Positions 14,489 through 21,832 of a DNA stretch of 21,832 nucleotides are shown in pieces; position 1 is the stretch's first letter; every line of letters starts with the position of its first letter. This DNA is from Synergistales bacterium (GTDB lineage Bacteria > Synergistota > Synergistia > Synergistales > Aminobacteriaceae). The DNA lies in contig BNVG01000022.1 of the NCBI GenBank assembly GCA_025997935.1, forward strand, positions 1 through 21,832, in the 5' to 3' direction. Below the pieces are notes generated by a model that did not search any database, had not been told where the DNA came from, and saw only the letters and a list, made by a program, of their open reading frames with translations. The position numbers and the translations under genes were made by a program.

Positions 14489-14574
14489 CGCGATCAAAAG
14501 ACCATCTCTTTATCAACCAAGCGGAGGGCTTTGTGATCGCGGAATGAAAATTCTACTTCGCGGGAATTTTCATT
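14489..14574 (-). terminator. Two nested hairpins at the 3' end of the aminotransferase gene
   Basis: The first, AATGAAAATTC (14543-14553) with GAATTTTCATT (14564-14574), is a perfect 11-bp inverted repeat spanning the aminotransferase stop codon. The second pairs CGCGATCA (14489-14496) with TGATCGCG (14534-14541), extended by AAAG/CTTT, and is followed on the minus strand only by GTTTCC. Together they may terminate transcription or protect the mRNA end; neither has a proper U-run. Confidence 0.45.
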
Positions 14575-15773
14575 TCTTGAATGGCCTGAGCCAAGCGGCT
14601 GACGCCTTCCTCTATTACGTCCGGTTTGCTGAAGGTGTAGTTGATTCGCGCTGCGTGGACTCCGGCCTCGGGCCTCACGCAGAACGGCGCGCCGGGCAAT
14701 ATCGCTACTTTCTTGTCAAGCGCGCGTGTGGCCAATTCATTGCTGTCGATGGCGCCCGTTGAAAGCCAATAGAAGAACCCGCCCTGAGGTTTGACCCACG
14801 TAAACCCGAGGGGCGCGAGATGCTTCTGAAAACTCTTTTCCATGGCGTCACGTTTTTCGCGGTAGTTGCCGATGATGTTTGGAAGGTGGGAGTCCAGATA
14901 GCCCTTTCTACAGTATTCGTGCGTGAGTATCTGAGTTATCGGGCTGGAGCAAAGATCCGTGGTTTGCTTAAAGATGGTCATCTGGCGTACGATGTCCTTG
15001 TCTCCGCTTACCCAGCCGATACGCACTCCCGGCGACAGTACCTTGGAAAAGGAACCGGCGTATATGGTGTTCCCGGCCTTGTCGAATGAGAAAATAGACG
15101 GCAGATGGTCTCCGTCAAAACGGACATATCCGTAAGGGTCGTCCTCGAATATTGTAAGGTTCAGTTTCTCAGCTATCTCGACAAGCTCTTTGCGGCGCTC
15201 GATGGACATAGTAGCTCCGCCTGGGTTTTGGAAGTTCACGATTGTGTAGATGGCTTTGACCTTTTTCCCTTGTTTTCTGAGACCCTCGACGAGAGATGGA
15301 ATCTCGGAGACGACCATGCCGTCGGCGTCCATGCGTACGGAGGCAAATTCCGCGCCGTGGTTGTGGAAGGCGTTTATGGCCGCCATATAAGTAGGGTCTT
15401 CCATAACTATAACGTCGCCCTTGTCAATGATAGCCCAGCCGAAGAGGTCTAACACCTGCTGCGATCCTGTTGTCAAGAGCATCTCATCCATGCCCACCTC
15501 GCGTCCCATGCGAGGAGCGGTCCATTTGGCCAAAAACTCACGCAGTGGGTTGTAGCCCTCGGTTGTGCCGTACTGCAAAAGTTGCGGACCCTGCGTCTTG
15601 AAAAGCTCAGCGCCCTCGGCAAACTGCTCCACCGGAAAAACCTCCGGGGCAGGCATACCGCCCGCAAAAGATATCATTCCTGGTCTGTTTATGACCTTGA
15701 GAAGTTCACGCACCGGAGATGGTATGGCGCTACCCGCCGCTGTGCTGAAAATCTGCTTCCAGTTGTTACCCAT
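14553..15773 (-). CDS. PLP-dependent aminotransferase, class I/II
   Basis: A 406-residue fold-type I aminotransferase of the group that includes 2-aminoadipate, aromatic and branched-chain transaminases. Visible are FAGGMPAPEVFP near the N-terminus, the cofactor-region TTGSQQVLDL, VNFQNPGGATMS, FEDDPYGYVRFDG and the PLP lysine, Lys 244, in SFSKVLSPGVRIGW. The conserved C-terminal Arg that binds the substrate carboxylate is in HAARINYTFS. It lacks the N-terminal helix-turn-helix of MocR regulators. A GAGGGGG site precedes ATG 15773. The exact amino acid is not determined. Its nearness to leuCDB makes a branched-chain role possible, but the tRNA operon lies between and it has separate transcription. 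Confidence 0.93.
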   Translation of the reverse strand: MGNNWKQIFSTAAGSAIPSPVRELLKVINRPGMISFAGGMPAPEVFPVEQFAEGAELFKTQGPQLLQYGTTEGYNPLREFLAKWTAPRMGREVGMDEMLLTTGSQQVLDLFGWAIIDKGDVIVMEDPTYMAAINAFHNHGAEFASVRMDADGMVVSEIPSLVEGLRKQGKKVKAIYTIVNFQNPGGATMSIERRKELVEIAEKLNLTIFEDDPYGYVRFDGDHLPSIFSFDKAGNTIYAGSFSKVLSPGVRIGWVSGDKDIVRQMTIFKQTTDLCSSPITQILTHEYCRKGYLDSHLPNIIGNYREKRDAMEKSFQKHLAPLGFTWVKPQGGFFYWLSTGAIDSNELATRALDKKVAILPGAPFCVRPEAGVHAARINYTFSKPDVIEEGVSRLAQAIQEMKIPAK

Positions 15774-15887
15774 ATTTATTCCCCCTCATATAGTCGCGGA
15801 AGACACGCAAGAACTCCCGCGTTCTGACTTAATTTTTTATATATTGCCACAAATAGCTCCTAAGTTAAACCAGCATTTGGGTTTAAT

Positions 15888-16553
15888 TTAAGGGCGATTT
15901 TTCTGCTCGGTCTTTTGGGCGCGTTCTTGAAGGTGTTTCAGGCGGCGGTCTGTCGGGGGGTGAGAGTTGAAACCGCTGGGAGTTGTCTCGAAGCCATGAG
16001 TCTTGAAACTTTTCATGGCGTCGTAAAGTCCATACGGGCTGTACCCTACGGACGAAGCCAAATCGAGCCCGTAGTCGTCCGCTTCGACCTCCTGTTCGCG
16101 GCTGAATCCGCTCTCCGCTAATTGCATCCCAAGAGCCCCGGCAAGCTCCACCGCGCCTCCGGCTTTCCCCAAAAGAGCGCCGGCGACGCTCCAACCTACG
16201 TTACGCTTGACGCCGCTTTCATAGTGTCCCCGCTTGACATGCCCAATCTCGTGCCCCATTACCCCCGCTATTTCGTCGGGCGTGGACAGAATACGCATCA
16301 AACCTTCGGTCACGTGAACCGAAAAATTGTCGGATGATTTGAACTGCACCCACGCGTTTGGAGCTTCGTCCTTTTCATAAGTTATCGGGATAACTTTCAT
16401 ACCGGCGGCCGGCGCTATGCGAGCCCAGGCTTTTTCAACATCGGATTTGCTGATAGCGGCGTCGGCATTGTCGGTATGAAAAAGAACGGGAGATAAAAAC
16501 ATAAAAAGCAAAAAAAGCGCGAACAATTTTAGGCTCCGTGATATTTTTTTCAT
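15888..16553 (-). CDS. M48-family zinc metallopeptidase, exported
   Basis: A 221-residue protease. ATG 16553 is chosen because AAGGAGG lies nine bases before it; a TTG 21 bases further upstream would place its start inside that binding site. A signal peptide (KKISRSLKLFALFLLFMFLS, cleavage near ADAA at about 30-33) directs it to the periplasm or membrane surface. Zinc ligands are HEIGH at 101-105 and Glu 157 in EVEADDYG. The HPPTDRR motif near the end, typical of M48C/BepA-like peptidases, marks a role in outer-membrane or envelope protein quality control. There are no TPR repeats, so it is a short form. It starts 25 bases after hypA and is likely co-transcribed with it. Confidence 0.93.
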   Translation of the reverse strand: MKKISRSLKLFALFLLFMFLSPVLFHTDNADAAISKSDVEKAWARIAPAAGMKVIPITYEKDEAPNAWVQFKSSDNFSVHVTEGLMRILSTPDEIAGVMGHEIGHVKRGHYESGVKRNVGWSVAGALLGKAGGAVELAGALGMQLAESGFSREQEVEADDYGLDLASSVGYSPYGLYDAMKSFKTHGFETTPSGFNSHPPTDRRLKHLQERAQKTEQKNRP

Positions 16554-16577
16554 CGAGAAAAACCTCCTTCCCAATAT

Positions 16578-16925
16578 TCAAACAGCCTCGACTTCCATGG
16601 ATTCGATGGCCAGCTCCATGCCGCTCAATATGTCTACGTTGGTATTGCCGCAGTTCGGACAGATAAACACCATGCTTTCACAGTCGCTCGTCTTTCCGCA
16701 GGCCTTACACTTCAGGATAATGGGAAGCTCCATAATAGAAAGTTCGGCGTCCTCCATGACCGTGCCCTTGCCGGCTATGCCGAAAGCAAAGGCCAGCAAC
16801 TCGGGATCCACCTGTCTCATGTGTCCCACCTTAATGATGACGCGTCTCACCTTGGCCCAGCCTGAAGAGGCGCATAAACTTTTTATTGTGTTAGTGACGG
16901 ATTCCGCCAGTGATAGTTCGTGCAT
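16578..16925 (-). CDS. hypA: Hydrogenase nickel-incorporation protein HypA
   Basis: HypA delivers Ni to [NiFe]-hydrogenase large subunits, together with HypB. The 115 residues start with MHE, whose His 2 is the Ni ligand. The zinc site has four Cys at 73, 76, 89 and 92 (CKAC and CPNC). The length matches the family. AAAGGAAATGAGG precedes ATG 16925. No hypB-F or hydrogenase structural genes are in the window; the only related gene is the maturation protease at 19467, beyond the divergent SbcC-like gene. Confidence 0.95.
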   Translation of the reverse strand: MHELSLAESVTNTIKSLCASSGWAKVRRVIIKVGHMRQVDPELLAFAFGIAGKGTVMEDAELSIMELPIILKCKACGKTSDCESMVFICPNCGNTNVDILSGMELAIESMEVEAV

Positions 16926-17020
16926 TGCCTCATTTCCTTTCGGAGCGGAAATATCTTATTCATAAAAGATTCTAACACGTTTTCTTGCGCGCGAACACGC
17001 TCGAGTATGAGAGTTTGGGT

Positions 17021-17026
17021 TATAAT
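17021..17026 (+). promoter_or_regulatory. Candidate -10 element for the SbcC-like gene
   Basis: A perfect TATAAT lies 37 bases before the TTG start, in the 137-base divergent gap from hypA. No convincing -35 is seen at 16-18 bases upstream. Confidence 0.5.
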
Positions 17027-17062
17027 CAATAAACGCGGTAACTATAACGAGGGGGTTCTTCA

Positions 17063-19483
17063 TTGGAACTTAATGAATTCAACACAGAATTAGAACAAGC
17101 CGAGGCCGAGCTTAAATGGTTAGAGGATATGACCATGCTTCAGAAAGAACTTGACGTTCTGGAAGAGCATGACCGCGAACTGTCAAGACGCGAGGAGGGT
17201 TTCGAGTCAGAGCGTCGGAGACTGACGAGGGCGCAGCGCGCTTTAGAATTCGGGGCTGATTACGCTTCTCTTGTATCGCTTCGCAAGGAACAAGAATCCG
17301 ACAAACGCGCGCATTTAGATATTCAGCTTAAATTGCCGAATATGGAGGCCGGCGTCAGACGCGCTGACGAGGCTTTGCAGTTTGCCGTCACCGCCTACTT
17401 AGAAAAACAGTCCGAGCAGAAAACGACTCTCGAGCTTATCCACAAGGTAAGAGATTTGGATTTGAAACAAAAGGAAAAAGAAACGCCGATTTTCGACTGC
17501 CTTTCAGCCATCAAGGAGTTGACCGACTCTCTCAGGGAACAGCGCGCAAAACTTGAGGAGAACCAACTCACGCTTGAAAATATGCAAGTGCAGATGAGGG
17601 ATATACAGAAGTTCCTTCAGCGCAATTCGGTCGACGAGTGGCTTCTTGAGCAATTGGCCGGCATAAGGGCGCGTTTTGACGCGCTTGCAGCCGCGCTTCA
17701 AAAGCGGACGCGGCTTAATGACGAGCGCGCAAGGATTGAAAAACAAAAACAGGATACTCAGACATTTTTGGACGATCAAAGCGCCCTTTACGAGACGGTC
17801 AAGACTAAGTTTACGTCTCTCGATGGAGCTATCCGCAAACTACGCGCCGCGCGCGACGAAACTCTCGGCGCTAAAGGCTTGTCCGAGTGGAAAAACGACC
17901 TCGCCGCGATCGAGATCAGACGGTCGCGCATTGAAGATGTAGAAAATACCCTTAAAATCCGCGCTGAATGTCTTGAAGAACGCCAAAAAATCAAAGAAAG
18001 AACGGCTGTCATTGAGTTGCTCCGGAGGGAAAAGGCTCAGAAATTAGCCAAGCAGAAGTACGATACAGATGCGTTCGAGAAAGAAAAACGAAATCTTGAT
18101 ATACAGACGGAATTGCTGAGACGCATAAAAGAATTAGAGAGCGCGCGTCACTCACTGAAAGAGGGTGAACCTTGCCCCCTTTGCGGTTCTGTCAGTCACC
18201 CTTATGTCGAAGGCGATATTCCAGGAGATGACGAGGTTCGTTCAGCCTTGCTTCACGCTGAGGAGGATCTGAAAAACGCGCGCGCTCAAGAGCGCGAAGT
18301 ATCGGACGAGGTAAGCGCTCTCGACCGCGAGATAATCTCGCTCGGAGAGGAAGACTCCGAGCTGAGAACGAGAGTGCATGCGCTCGAGTCGCGGTTGGCT
18401 GAAAAAATATCCGAACTTGAGCTGACCATATCAACAAACGAAGACCCGATGACAGCCATCAGAAGCCGAAAGCAAAAAACCGAGGATGCGCTACAAAAAA
18501 CGCGCATAGCCGTAGAGCGCGCCGATAAAATCGACAAAGAGTTGCGGACGGCGCAGGAAGACCTTGAAAGCGTACGAAATGAGAGAGATAATCTCGCCCG
18601 CTCTCAGCAAGAGATGGAATTTACGAAAGAGTCCGTTCTGTTGGAGTGGAAGCGAGTCAATCAGGATATTCACGTCCACGGGGAAGACCTGAGGAATATC
18701 AGGATGGATCTTATTCATCAAATATCCCCCTTGGGTTTCCGCAACCTTCCTGACGAACAACCGGAGCACGTTTTGCTCGCCTTAGAGGAGCGCTCGCAGA
18801 AATGGCAGGAGTTGCACCGCAAGAGATTGGAGCTTGAAAAACAAATGGCGATTCAGGAAAGCGCTCTTCATCAGGCCAGAAGCTCTTTTGACTCAATGAA
18901 TCTTGAACTGAAAGACAAAAACGACGCCCTCAAAAAGCTGAAGTCCGAAAAAGAAGCCCTCAGACAACAAAGAGTAAGCCTGTTTGAGGACAAAAATCCT
19001 GATGAGGAAGAGGTGGCTCGAAACCGCGCCGTGAGCGAGGCTATGAGACAGGCCGATACGAAACGAGAAAAACGGGACTTGGTTCTCAAAGAGTTTAATG
19101 GTATGACCTCTCGCTTGGATGACTTGGGGCGCTCTATTCATATACGTTCCGACAGCCTGCAAAAGATGAATATTTCCTTCGGAAGACGCCTCATAGCAGG
19201 AGATTTTAAGAATGAAGACGCTTATTTGTCATCGTGCCTGAGCGAACCTGAGCGCAAGGCGCTTCAAGAACACGCTGGCGTACTTGTCGCCGAGCGCGCC
19301 GAGCTTGACGCCAAACGCTCCGACACAAAATTCGCGCTTGAGGAGCTTCGCCGAAAAAAACCGGCGGGCAATTCTCCAAACCCCACTGATTTAATAGAAT
19401 CACTCTACATAGCCCGAGCCAAACGGGACAGGCTTAAAAGCAGCGCCGAAAACGCGAAGATAACCGATGAACGCGCTATATGA
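17063..19483 (+). CDS. SbcC-like coiled coil with zinc hook but no ATPase heads
   Basis: The 806-residue chain is almost entirely charged heptad-rich helix. It has a zinc-hook motif, CPLCGSVSHP, at Cys 371 and Cys 374, near the middle. In SbcC/Rad50, such a hook joins two long coiled arms whose ends form the ABC-type ATPase head. Here the arms are of normal length (about 370 and 430 residues), but there is no N-terminal Walker A lobe and no C-terminal Signature/Walker B lobe. The frame is closed by a stop at 17045-17047 just upstream and by the overlapping next gene downstream, so no head is hidden in a simple frameshift. TTG 17063 follows GAGGGGG by seven bases. The intact 2.4-kb frame suggests selection. 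It overlaps the maturation protease by 17 bases. It could also be a recently decapitated sbcC; no sbcD is seen. Confidence 0.85.
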   Translation: MELNEFNTELEQAEAELKWLEDMTMLQKELDVLEEHDRELSRREEGFESERRRLTRAQRALEFGADYASLVSLRKEQESDKRAHLDIQLKLPNMEAGVRRADEALQFAVTAYLEKQSEQKTTLELIHKVRDLDLKQKEKETPIFDCLSAIKELTDSLREQRAKLEENQLTLENMQVQMRDIQKFLQRNSVDEWLLEQLAGIRARFDALAAALQKRTRLNDERARIEKQKQDTQTFLDDQSALYETVKTKFTSLDGAIRKLRAARDETLGAKGLSEWKNDLAAIEIRRSRIEDVENTLKIRAECLEERQKIKERTAVIELLRREKAQKLAKQKYDTDAFEKEKRNLDIQTELLRRIKELESARHSLKEGEPCPLCGSVSHPYVEGDIPGDDEVRSALLHAEEDLKNARAQEREVSDEVSALDREIISLGEEDSELRTRVHALESRLAEKISELELTISTNEDPMTAIRSRKQKTEDALQKTRIAVERADKIDKELRTAQEDLESVRNERDNLARSQQEMEFTKESVLLEWKRVNQDIHVHGEDLRNIRMDLIHQISPLGFRNLPDEQPEHVLLALEERSQKWQELHRKRLELEKQMAIQESALHQARSSFDSMNLELKDKNDALKKLKSEKEALRQQRVSLFEDKNPDEEEVARNRAVSEAMRQADTKREKRDLVLKEFNGMTSRLDDLGRSIHIRSDSLQKMNISFGRRLIAGDFKNEDAYLSSCLSEPERKALQEHAGVLVAERAELDAKRSDTKFALEELRRKKPAGNSPNPTDLIESLYIARAKRDRLKSSAENAKITDERAI

Positions 19484-19985
19484 CAGCATCTCGCATGGTT
19501 TGTCGCCTGTGTCGGTATGGGTGGTGGGGTTTGGCAACGAGTATCGCGAGGATGACGGCGCCGGGGTGATATTGGCGTCTCGTATTTATGAATTCCTGCG
19601 CGAAGATAGGGGAGTGGACGCGAATCTATGCCTTGAACATCAATTGCTTCCGGAGTTGGTTTCGGAGATGACGGCGGCGGACTTGGTGATTTTTTGCGAC
19701 GCTGATACGGCTGTCTATGAAGACGGGTTCTGCATAAGGGAAATTTTCCCTGACTCTCGTTTGGACGGATTCAATATACATTCTATGGGGCCGGAATGGC
19801 TTTTGGCTTTAGCGAAGAGAACCGGAGCGGACAAGCCAAAAAAAGCTTTGCTCGCGACGGTGTCTGGCGAGCGCTTTGATTTTTCGGAAAACGTGACGCC
19901 CGTTTGTCTCGCTCGCATTGATAAAGCCTTGAATAGCTTTCGGTTCCTGTGGTATGATGAAAACAATGATAAAAATAATCGATAA
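19467..19985 (+). CDS. Hydrogenase maturation endopeptidase (HycI/HyaD/HoxW family)
   Basis: This family clips the C-terminal tail of the [NiFe]-hydrogenase large subunit after Ni insertion. The 172 residues contain GFGNEYREDDGAG (21-33), whose acidic residue at 30 matches the first Ni ligand. HQLLPEL follows at about 58. Asp 78-80 is in FCDAD, and His 105 in FNIHSMGPEWLL is the likely third ligand. The N-terminus is about 15 residues longer than usual; an internal start is possible. The gene overlaps the SbcC-like gene by 17 bases and the next gene by 32 bases, so the three are probably translated together. Its substrate hydrogenase is not in the window. Confidence 0.87.
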   Translation: MNALYDSISHGLSPVSVWVVGFGNEYREDDGAGVILASRIYEFLREDRGVDANLCLEHQLLPELVSEMTAADLVIFCDADTAVYEDGFCIREIFPDSRLDGFNIHSMGPEWLLALAKRTGADKPKKALLATVSGERFDFSENVTPVCLARIDKALNSFRFLWYDENNDKNNR

Positions 19986-20742
19986 AATCGTTACGGATAA
20001 TCTTGAATGTATGCTTCGTGGAGTAGCGCAGGTTTCCTCGTGTCGCTCTTCTTCTGCGGGCGGCGCGTCTTTGTTGTTATCTACGGGGACTTGCGAGCCG
20101 TCGGAAAATTGGGCGTTTGTCCCGTTTCGTTCCATATCGAAAAATGATGTGGAGAACGCGTTATCTTTTTTTGATATGGCAAACGTGCCGTTTATATGGC
20201 CTGTTTTGTTGGGCGCGGATAAACACTACGGGCGCGCGTTGACCGATGCTGGGTTGTTTATGCGTGGAGAGTTGTTGGCGATGCGCGCGGATAATATCTC
20301 TTTAGACGCGCCGCTCGACATCGCTTTCAGGAGCGTAAAAACCGAATCCGATGCGGTTTTATGGGCACATACGACATGGAGGGCTTTTAGCGATTCTTCG
20401 GATTCTTTGCCTGACGCCCCGGATTCTTTCGTAGCGTTGTCGCGCGGGCTTCTGACGAACGATAGCTTTGAGATGAACATCGCGTACCGCGAAGGCGAAC
20501 CGATAGGAGCGTTTATGGTCGTATCAGGAAAATCCGAGTTAGGGGTTTATTATTTCGCGACCCACCCTAAAAAACGGCGTTGCGGTGTGGGTTTGGCTAT
20601 GATGAATGAATGCTCGCGCATAGCCGCCGGACGGGTTATCGTTTTGCAGTCGACGCCTTCAGGGGCTCCCTTTTACACTTCGGTCGGCTTCAAAACGCTT
20701 TTTGCCATACCATTGCATTCTCGCGAAGAATCAGTTTTTTGA
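19954..20742 (+). CDS. GNAT-family N-acetyltransferase
   Basis: A 262-residue protein whose C-terminal half is a GNAT domain. The acetyl-CoA-binding motif A is YYFATHPKKRRCGVGLAMM, with the RxxGxG/A signature RRCGVG. Motif B, FYTSVGFKTLF, follows. The N-terminal half (about residues 1-130) is less conserved, resembling two-domain GNAT proteins. Met 1, Met 2 or Met 5 could be the start; the first gives a 32-base overlap with the protease gene. The substrate is unknown. Confidence 0.85.
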   Translation: MMKTMIKIIDKIVTDNLECMLRGVAQVSSCRSSSAGGASLLLSTGTCEPSENWAFVPFRSISKNDVENALSFFDMANVPFIWPVLLGADKHYGRALTDAGLFMRGELLAMRADNISLDAPLDIAFRSVKTESDAVLWAHTTWRAFSDSSDSLPDAPDSFVALSRGLLTNDSFEMNIAYREGEPIGAFMVVSGKSELGVYYFATHPKKRRCGVGLAMMNECSRIAAGRVIVLQSTPSGAPFYTSVGFKTLFAIPLHSREESVF

Positions 20743-20766
20743 CGCCTATATAAGGAGCTGGTTTAG

Positions 20767-21832
20767 ATGGAACTGTCCCTGAACAGTATGTTGTATGCTT
20801 TTTCGCGCGGCTTGGACTATGTCGAGCACGACCTGATGGGAGTATCATCGCATCACTCCAAGCGCGTCGCGTATATATGCGCCATGTTGAGCGAGCAGTT
20901 TGACCTGAACGAGAACGAAACATCGGATATAGTCGGTTGCGCCCTGCTTCATGACAGCGCTTTACCTGAATATATTCAGGAGGAGTTTGTTCAGGGGAAC
21001 GAAGTGCTCAAAAGCAAGAAAGCCAATATACCGCGCCATTGCATAATAGGGGAGGAGTACGTTAAAAATATCCCGTTTCGCGGCAATGTCGACAATTTTA
21101 TTCTATATCATCATGAGTCCGTGGACGGCTCAGGAGATTTCGGGAAAAAAGGAGACGAAATTCCGCTTGGCGCGGCGCTTATTCATTTAGGGGATCAAGT
21201 TGATCTATTCTTTCATCTTAATAGTGTCTCGGATGAAAAATATTCCGAGTTGGTCGACTTCGTGAAGGGTCGGGCCGGGAAGTTCTTTGCTCCGCGCCAT
21301 GTGGAGGCTTTTTTGGATATATTCCACAGCAAAGAGAATTTTACGGACATGATCGACAGAGAAATAAGCAACTCGTTGAATAAAGCGCTTCCCTTGCGTC
21401 AAGAAAACTATTCGCCTGAACAACTAATATCATTCGCGTCCTTTTTCGCAAAGATAATAGACTATAAATCACATTTTACGCGAGACCACTCCATTGGTTT
21501 GACCGAAAAAGCCAATACAATGTCCGACTATTACCATTTTGACGCCGAAAAAAAGCCCAGTATCATCTTGCCGCCGGGCTACACGATATAGGCAAATTGG
21601 CCGTCAATTCAAACATTTTGGAGAAGCCTTCCGGTTTGACCCAAGCTGAGTTCACCGCCATACAGGAACACGCCTGGCACTCTTACAGCATTTTGAGCGA
21701 GATAGACGGCTTTCAGCCGCTTGGGTCTTGGGCCGCGCTTCATCACGAAAAATTAGACGGTTCGGGGTACCCTTTTGGTCTTATGGCTCACGAGCTGGGT
21801 TTCGAGGAGCGCCTGATGACCTGCCTCGACAT
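20767..21832 (+). CDS. Tandem HD-GYP-type phosphohydrolase, frameshifted and cut by the window end
   Basis: Two HD-GYP-like modules follow each other. The first (about residues 20-145) has HH 29-30, HD 62-63 in LLHDSAL, His 91, HH 115-116, DGSG 120-123 and Asp 143 in LGDQVD. It has the metal ligands, but HDSA replaces HDIG and the GYP is missing (DGSGDF). The second begins in this frame (DHSIGLTEKA). After a run of seven A (21548-21554) it continues in the -1 frame with LHDIGKL, QEHAWHS and HHEKLDGSGYP, the full catalytic HD-GYP signature, to the end of the window. As written the first frame stops at 21591. HD-GYP proteins hydrolyse cyclic di-GMP. AAGGAG precedes ATG 20767. One more A would restore the frame; the sequence A AAA AAG in the reading phase is also a known -1 slip site. 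Confidence 0.85.

Noticed and set aside
14036..14762. Plus-strand open frames across the tRNA genes and the aminotransferase 3' end
   Set aside because: These are translations of antisense tRNA sequence (typical 'RTRDL' and 'RIRTFDPL' strings) that are often misannotated as hypothetical proteins.
19354..19360. An A7 run near the end of the SbcC-like gene as a hidden frameshift that would add a head domain
   Set aside because: Reading with one base more or fewer reaches a stop within about 15 codons and shows no ATPase motif, so the written frame is correct.

Overview
The window looks like a chromosomal stretch of an anaerobic, amino-acid-using, Gram-negative-type bacterium. A Synergistetes (Synergistota) affiliation is my best guess. 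It rests on a long homodimer-type pyruvate:ferredoxin oxidoreductase, a TRAP-type solute transporter, a periplasm-directed M48 peptidase with a signal peptide, NiFe-hydrogenase maturation genes, the small two-subunit type of isopropylmalate isomerase, and moderate GC. No 16S rRNA gene or other taxonomic marker is present, so this is inference.

Layout. 1-2270 (+): end of a pyrimidine operon (pyrK with a frameshift, then pyrD) followed by a small two-helix membrane protein and a strong terminator. 2306-2921 (-): a two-gene unit, a coiled-coil protein and an AtpZ/AtpI-like membrane protein. 3163-6771 (+): nifJ, with an unusual Cys-Asp-rich insert. 6781-7781: terminators, then an AT-rich type II toxin-antitoxin cassette that splits the 3' end of dctM from its old terminator and is bounded by a perfect 83-bp direct repeat. 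7784-10577 (-): TRAP transporter dctPQM. 10675-13598 (-): leuCDB, preceded by a complete ribosome-mediated leucine attenuator (promoter, 39-residue leader with five consecutive Leu codons, antiterminator and terminator). 14080-14383 (-): tRNA operon Ala(CGC)-Pro(TGG)-Gly(TCC) with its own sigma70-type promoter and terminator. 14553-16925 (-): a PLP aminotransferase, an M48 peptidase and hypA. 17063-21832 (+): an SbcC-like coiled coil with a zinc hook but no ATPase heads, overlapping a hydrogenase-maturation protease, a GNAT acetyltransferase, and a tandem HD-GYP protein that runs off the window with a frameshift.

The strongest observations are these. (1) The leuCDB attenuator uses two nearly identical competing arms. 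(2) An 806-residue 'headless' SbcC-like gene is intact, has its own ribosome binding site, and is coupled to a hydrogenase-maturation protease. (3) The toxin-antitoxin cassette sits inside an 83-bp duplication of the dctM 3' end. (4) Three genes (pyrK, the toxin, the HD-GYP gene) are each broken by the same kind of event: a missing base, equivalent to a -1 shift, in an A7, T5 or A7 run. This is either homopolymer undercalling in the data or real slippage. (5) The nifJ product has a Cys-rich insert.
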